A DNA stretch of 8,976 nt, from assembly GCA_945903925.1 (NCBI GenBank), contig CAMDPJ010000084.1, positions 1 through 8,976 of the forward strand, written 5' to 3'. The notes under the pieces were generated by a model that did not search any database, was not told the DNA's origin, and saw nothing but the letters and a program-made list of their open reading frames with translations. The DNA is from Chryseobacterium gleum. Its GTDB lineage: Bacteria > Bacteroidota > Bacteroidia > Flavobacteriales_C > GCA-002722245. Shown piece by piece: positions 5,648 through 8,976 of this stretch (position 1 is its first letter; each line of letters opens with the position of its first letter). The translations under genes were made by a program, and so were the position numbers.

Positions 5648-6406
5648 CTAATGGTTGTGACCATCACCCGGACCGTGCTCTTGTGCTTTCTCAATTCTAA
5701 TTAACTGTACTTTAAAAATTAAAGTAGCATAAGGAGGAATCATACCGCCAGCACCTTGTTCGCCATAAGCCAAATCGTAAGGAATATACAATTCTAATTC
5801 ACCGCCTTCGTTAATGTGTTGCAAGCCTTCAGTCCAACCGCGAATTACTTGATTCAATCCAAAAGTAGCTGGCTCCTTTCTTTCAAATGAACTATCGAAA
5901 ACTTTACCATCTAACAATTTACCTTCGTAATGAACTTTAACTTGATCGGTTTCCTGAGGATAATTACCAGTACCTGGCTTAATGATTTTGTATTGCAAAC
6001 CAGATGGAGTAGTAATTACACCTGTTTTCATTTTATTTTGCGCCAAGAACTTTTTGCCTTCTGCATTCGCCGAATCAATTTCCTGCTGTTTTTTTATTTC
6101 TTGCTTCATTCTCATTTGTTGAGAAAACATTTCCATAATAGCTTTTACTTCTGATTCATTGTACAAGGCAGTATCTTTTCCGTACGTCACGTTAAAGGCT
6201 CTTGAGAAATAATTTACATCTAATGTATCTACACCATTTTTCTTCAAGTCATTGGCTATCATACTTCCCAAAGCATAACTCACTTTTTGTTGTTCGGTAG
6301 CTGGAGCCCCTGCTTCTTGCTTTTTTGATTTTGAACACTTCTCTACACATTTACCGCAAGATGCCAATAAAAAGATGTTGGCCGCTATAAATAATTTAAA
6401 TTTCAT
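5648..6406 (-). CDS. FKBP-type peptidyl-prolyl isomerase, lipoprotein (Mip/FkpA-like)
   Basis: A 252-aa predicted lipoprotein. It has a short signal peptide with lipobox LASC and lipidated Cys17. A FKBP_N-type helical dimerisation region (about 40-125, with a Lys/Gln-rich long helix near 95-120) is followed by an FKBP domain (about 130-238). Expected active-site residues are present: Tyr160 in VHYEG, Phe170-Asp171 in VFDSS, the VIRGW loop 187-191 with Trp191, Tyr214 in LAYGE, the MIPP loop at 222-225, and Phe231. It should catalyse prolyl isomerisation and chaperone folding in the periplasm, anchored to a membrane. Two further cysteines (20 and 24) follow the lipid Cys, and the tail is Gly/His-rich (HGPGDGHNH), a possible metal-binding end. 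The gene sits between the OmpA-family gene (72 bases upstream) and the dltD-like gene (9 bases downstream). Confidence 0.92.
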   Translation of the reverse strand: MKFKLFIAANIFLLASCGKCVEKCSKSKKQEAGAPATEQQKVSYALGSMIANDLKKNGVDTLDVNYFSRAFNVTYGKDTALYNESEVKAIMEMFSQQMRMKQEIKKQQEIDSANAEGKKFLAQNKMKTGVITTPSGLQYKIIKPGTGNYPQETDQVKVHYEGKLLDGKVFDSSFERKEPATFGLNQVIRGWTEGLQHINEGGELELYIPYDLAYGEQGAGGMIPPYATLIFKVQLIRIEKAQEHGPGDGHNH

Positions 6407-6478
6407 AAGTCAATTTTTGATGTTGTTGAATTTAGCGCCGTGAATTTCAGCTTTTTTTGTGAAAACACCTAAAACTTT

Positions 6479-8707
6479 TTACTGCACAAAATACTTTAAT
6501 TCTATGGCTTGATATTCTTTGTTGTTCGATTTCTTTAAAGAAATGATATTGTGCTTCTCTCCTTTTTTAGCAGTTACATCTATAGTGAAATCCAATGCCA
6601 AATAATCGCCAGGCTCCACCACCTGCTTATCCCATTTCAATTGCGTACAAGAACAATCGGCGCCAATACTTTCAACGGTCCACGCTGCAGCACTTGTATT
6701 TCTCAAATAAATTTTATGACTCACCTGCTCTCCCGAAATGGTATCTAAATTTATTTCCATCTTTCTGAAATTATCGAAATAGGCAATTTCCTTTGGCTCC
6801 TTAGGAATCAAATTAACGCGCACCACTTCTATTCTTCTTTCTATAGCTGCACGCGGATTGTAAATAGAATTTCTAACATCGTAATAATCGTCGCTCACAC
6901 CTGTAGCCGATTTGTATTCACCGTTCGGATTTTTTATAAAGGTAAGTCTGGCACCGTTGGCCGCTGTTCCATTAAAATAAGGAACATACACTCCACCTTG
7001 ATACACCTTTAAATAATTCATCAAGGAAGAAATTCTTCGCAACGATAAATTTACGTTGTATGAGGAGGTGGTTAGCGGACTGGCAAAGCCTTTGATTAAA
7101 ACCTCGGCAGAATAGCCTTGCTCTAAATAAGCAATCAATTCGGTAGTAAACTTATGTAAATTCTCCACGCCCAAATCCACATGATTATCAAAGAAATATT
7201 GCATCTCATCACTAGCCAATTGCTTTTGCTGGCCTTCTAAAACCTCAGGGTATTTAGTTAAATAATCGGGTTGCAATTTTTTATACGCTGCATAGGTCTC
7301 CATGTAGGTGTATTTGGTAAGCGTATCGCGCGTGCGCTTATTGGGCTCATCGTTGTGGAAATACAGCACCAAAGGTAATTCAACATAAGCCTCAATTAAT
7401 TTGTAAGGCAATTTATCATTAGGCAACACCACTTTTTTATGCTTAGAGAAAGTATATAAATCGGCACAACAAATAGCATCTTCATTGTCACTTAAAGTGC
7501 CCTCTCGTAAAGAAGACAAAAAGCCCTTTCCTTGTTCATCGATATAAAAATACTGATCATTGCGCGACGAGTTGATAGGCACACCCAAGTTTTTTGGAGT
7601 GGCAAAAGCATTGATGTTTCCTTTAGCATAAAAAATATCTGTCCCTCCTACTCCAGCATGCCAATCGGAACTAAAATACAAAGCGGTATCAGTGATAGAA
7701 TAATAAGGCGTTATTTCATCACCTGGTGTATTGATAGCAGAACCTATATTTTTGACCGTACTGAATTCCCCTTTATTTAGTTCACTGTACCAAATATCCA
7801 ACTTGCCTTTTCCGCCTGTTCTGTTCGATGTGAAAAACAAAATTTCTTTGTCGGCAATCACAGTCCAATGTGGATGCGTATTGTTGAAACCCGCTAAATT
7901 AATTTGATCGCCTAAAGGTTTAGGCGCAGTCCACGAACTGTCGGTTTTCACGCATTCTTTTAATACACACATTTGCTTGTCATCGCAATCGGCAAAAACA
8001 AATCGAGATTTATCTTTATTAAAAGTAATGTTGGCGGCATTGCCTTTTTCCTTTTTCAAAACAGAATACAACACTTCATTTTGCCATACACTGTCTATTC
8101 CTTGTGCTTCATAAACATCAATTGCGTAACCTTTTTCTATGGGACGCATGGCCGAAAAAAACAAAGTAGAGTCGTTGTGCAGCTGAGCAGAAAACTCGGC
8201 ATGTGTGGTATTTAATGCACTTACAGGAAATACTTCGCACTTCACCGAATCTTTAAGAATGAAAGGAATTTCTTTGGCTACTTTCAATTCTTGCGCAGCA
8301 CTTACATAATAAAACGACGATTTGTTCTTTGCTTCTTTGATATAGATACCAAACTGCTTTTGGCTTAAAGTATAATTGCGAAGCATTTTGTTAATCATGG
8401 CCATCCAATACAAGGCATCGCTGTATGCAGCGCGCTGTACAGATTTATTTACCAAATCGTAACAAGAATATGCTTTTTTAAATGCTTTGTAGCCACGGTA
8501 AGATTCTGCCAACTTGAAGGCAACATCTATATTGCTAGAATCAATTTCAAATAATTTTTGATAAGAATTGGCCGCACTAATGAAATCTCCTTGCATAAAA
8601 GCATCTTCGGCCCACTTGGCATACTCTTTCTTTTGCGCATTTAATGTGTATGCGCAAAGCACAAAGCAGAAGGAAAGTATGATATGTTTTACAAGTAGTC
8701 GGGACAT
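6479..8707 (-). CDS. Periplasmic TPR-PD40-OmpA protein with C-terminal DUF1573 (PorE-like)
   Basis: A 742-aa exported protein with signal peptide 1-24 (cleavage after LNA). TPR-like helices span about 26-145, and WD40-like/PD40 beta-propeller repeats span about 165-420, with motifs such as LFFTSNR, LYFSSDW and LDIWYSE. An OmpA-like domain covers about 440-632, with NLSLRR at 553-558 and ERRIEVV near 623-629. A DUF1573-type Ig-like domain follows at about 649-742 with the paired cysteines 685 and 687 (DCSC). The first three domains match PorE and related proteins that tie type IX secretion or gliding machinery to peptidoglycan. The usual Asp of the OmpA TD motif is absent (GFASP), so peptidoglycan binding may be altered. 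Its start overlaps the end of the PorP/SprF-like gene by 19 bases, so the two are probably co-expressed partners. Confidence 0.85.
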   Translation of the reverse strand: MSRLLVKHIILSFCFVLCAYTLNAQKKEYAKWAEDAFMQGDFISAANSYQKLFEIDSSNIDVAFKLAESYRGYKAFKKAYSCYDLVNKSVQRAAYSDALYWMAMINKMLRNYTLSQKQFGIYIKEAKNKSSFYYVSAAQELKVAKEIPFILKDSVKCEVFPVSALNTTHAEFSAQLHNDSTLFFSAMRPIEKGYAIDVYEAQGIDSVWQNEVLYSVLKKEKGNAANITFNKDKSRFVFADCDDKQMCVLKECVKTDSSWTAPKPLGDQINLAGFNNTHPHWTVIADKEILFFTSNRTGGKGKLDIWYSELNKGEFSTVKNIGSAINTPGDEITPYYSITDTALYFSSDWHAGVGGTDIFYAKGNINAFATPKNLGVPINSSRNDQYFYIDEQGKGFLSSLREGTLSDNEDAICCADLYTFSKHKKVVLPNDKLPYKLIEAYVELPLVLYFHNDEPNKRTRDTLTKYTYMETYAAYKKLQPDYLTKYPEVLEGQQKQLASDEMQYFFDNHVDLGVENLHKFTTELIAYLEQGYSAEVLIKGFASPLTTSSYNVNLSLRRISSLMNYLKVYQGGVYVPYFNGTAANGARLTFIKNPNGEYKSATGVSDDYYDVRNSIYNPRAAIERRIEVVRVNLIPKEPKEIAYFDNFRKMEINLDTISGEQVSHKIYLRNTSAAAWTVESIGADCSCTQLKWDKQVVEPGDYLALDFTIDVTAKKGEKHNIISLKKSNNKEYQAIELKYFVQ

Positions 8708-8976
8708 ATTTTAAACTTTGGTCGTTCAGGTAATTTTTTCCAAATGTAGATAACCGACAATTCCAATCCGCCTCTATTCTGCGACGCCGGCTGAAGGTTA
8801 GACAGATTCACATCGTAGCTAACACCGAAAGTCCAGTTGTTGCGCATTAACCCCGCAAACACACTACCTGCATCACCAGCTCTTGCCCACATTCCACCCA
8901 ATAGCTTCCATGTATTAAATAGTTCATTCATCAAATTGTATTTTAACATAGCGCCCATGTTGTATTCAGAATATTT
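8689..8976 (-). CDS. PorP/SprF-like outer-membrane protein, C-terminal part (partial)
   Basis: The reading frame stays open from the window edge to a TAA at 8689-8691, giving 95 residues of the C-terminal part. The methionine encoded at 8956-8958 is internal. Alternating hydrophobic strands such as NWTFGVSYDVNLSNL and GLELSVIYIWKK fit the last beta strands of the PorP/SprF family, Bacteroidota outer-membrane proteins linked to type IX secretion. Members attach to the periplasmic side of secreted adhesins or to PorE-like partners. The tail continues past the expected last strand with a short basic/proline segment (LPERPKFK). The 19-base overlap with the OmpA-family gene supports co-translation. 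The family call is based on pattern and neighbour and is less certain than the others. Confidence 0.75.
   Translation of the reverse strand, partial: KYSEYNMGAMLKYNLMNELFNTWKLLGGMWARAGDAGSVFAGLMRNNWTFGVSYDVNLSNLQPASQNRGGLELSVIYIWKKLPERPKFKICPDYL

Noticed and set aside
6407..6478. Promoter for the FKBP gene in the 72-base gap (TAAATTCA on the minus strand)
   Set aside because: It has two mismatches to the last four bases of TAnnTTTG and no clear -33 element, so it is too weak to report.
7532..7780. Plus-strand open frame inside the PD40/OmpA gene, with similar ones at 7973-8215 and 6551-6748
   Set aside because: These are antisense to well-supported domains and show no family motifs; they are shadow frames.

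Overview
The window looks like a chromosomal segment from a member of the Bacteroidota. The signs are AT-rich coding sequence, starts without Shine-Dalgarno sequences, TAnnTTTG-type -7 promoter elements (at least two good matches), a PorP/SprF-like protein paired with a TPR/PD40/OmpA protein as in type IX secretion or gliding loci, and a sigma-70 tail typical of the phylum. I cannot place genus or species.

Left part (1-3079). The window opens in the last 28 codons of the primary sigma factor gene, followed by a strong intrinsic terminator. Immediately after it comes a two-gene unit encoding a split YeeE/YedE-type sulfur-compound permease (185 + 136 aa, stop/start overlap TAATG). A 77-aa protein of unknown function lies convergently on the minus strand, with its stop overlapping the permease stop. 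It is transcribed divergently from an ABC-F ATPase gene (plus strand), and each of the two has a Bacteroidota-type -7 element in the 96-base gap.

Middle junction (3080-3159). Between the converging ABC-F gene and the minus-strand unit is a compact REP/BIME-like element: two small GTAG-flanked GC-rich palindromes in inverted orientation, which together form one 25-bp inverted repeat. Its outer CTAC supplies the stop codon of the neighbouring minus-strand gene.

Right part (3156-8976, all minus strand). Read in transcription order, the genes are a PorP/SprF-like outer-membrane protein (partial), a large periplasmic TPR-PD40-OmpA-DUF1573 protein, an FKBP-type lipoprotein prolyl isomerase, a DltD-like SGNH protein, a 49-aa DltX-like membrane microprotein, and a DltB-like MBOAT acyltransferase. 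Spacing is tight: 19-nt overlap, 72-nt gap, 9-nt gap, ATGA overlap, 3-nt gap. This fits one operon or two overlapping ones, all acting in the envelope.

The most interesting part is the dltD-dltX-dltB trio at 3156-5638. It resembles the membrane half of the D-alanylation machinery of Gram-positive teichoic acids, but sits in a presumed Gram-negative organism and has no dltA or dltC in the window. The DltX-like ORF keeps the terminal aromatic motif with its tyrosine. The DltB-like protein, however, has Asn where the MBOAT family has its near-invariant His in the W-H-G motif. The trio may be an envelope-polymer acyl-transfer system with a changed active site; that is inference, and the substrate is unknown.
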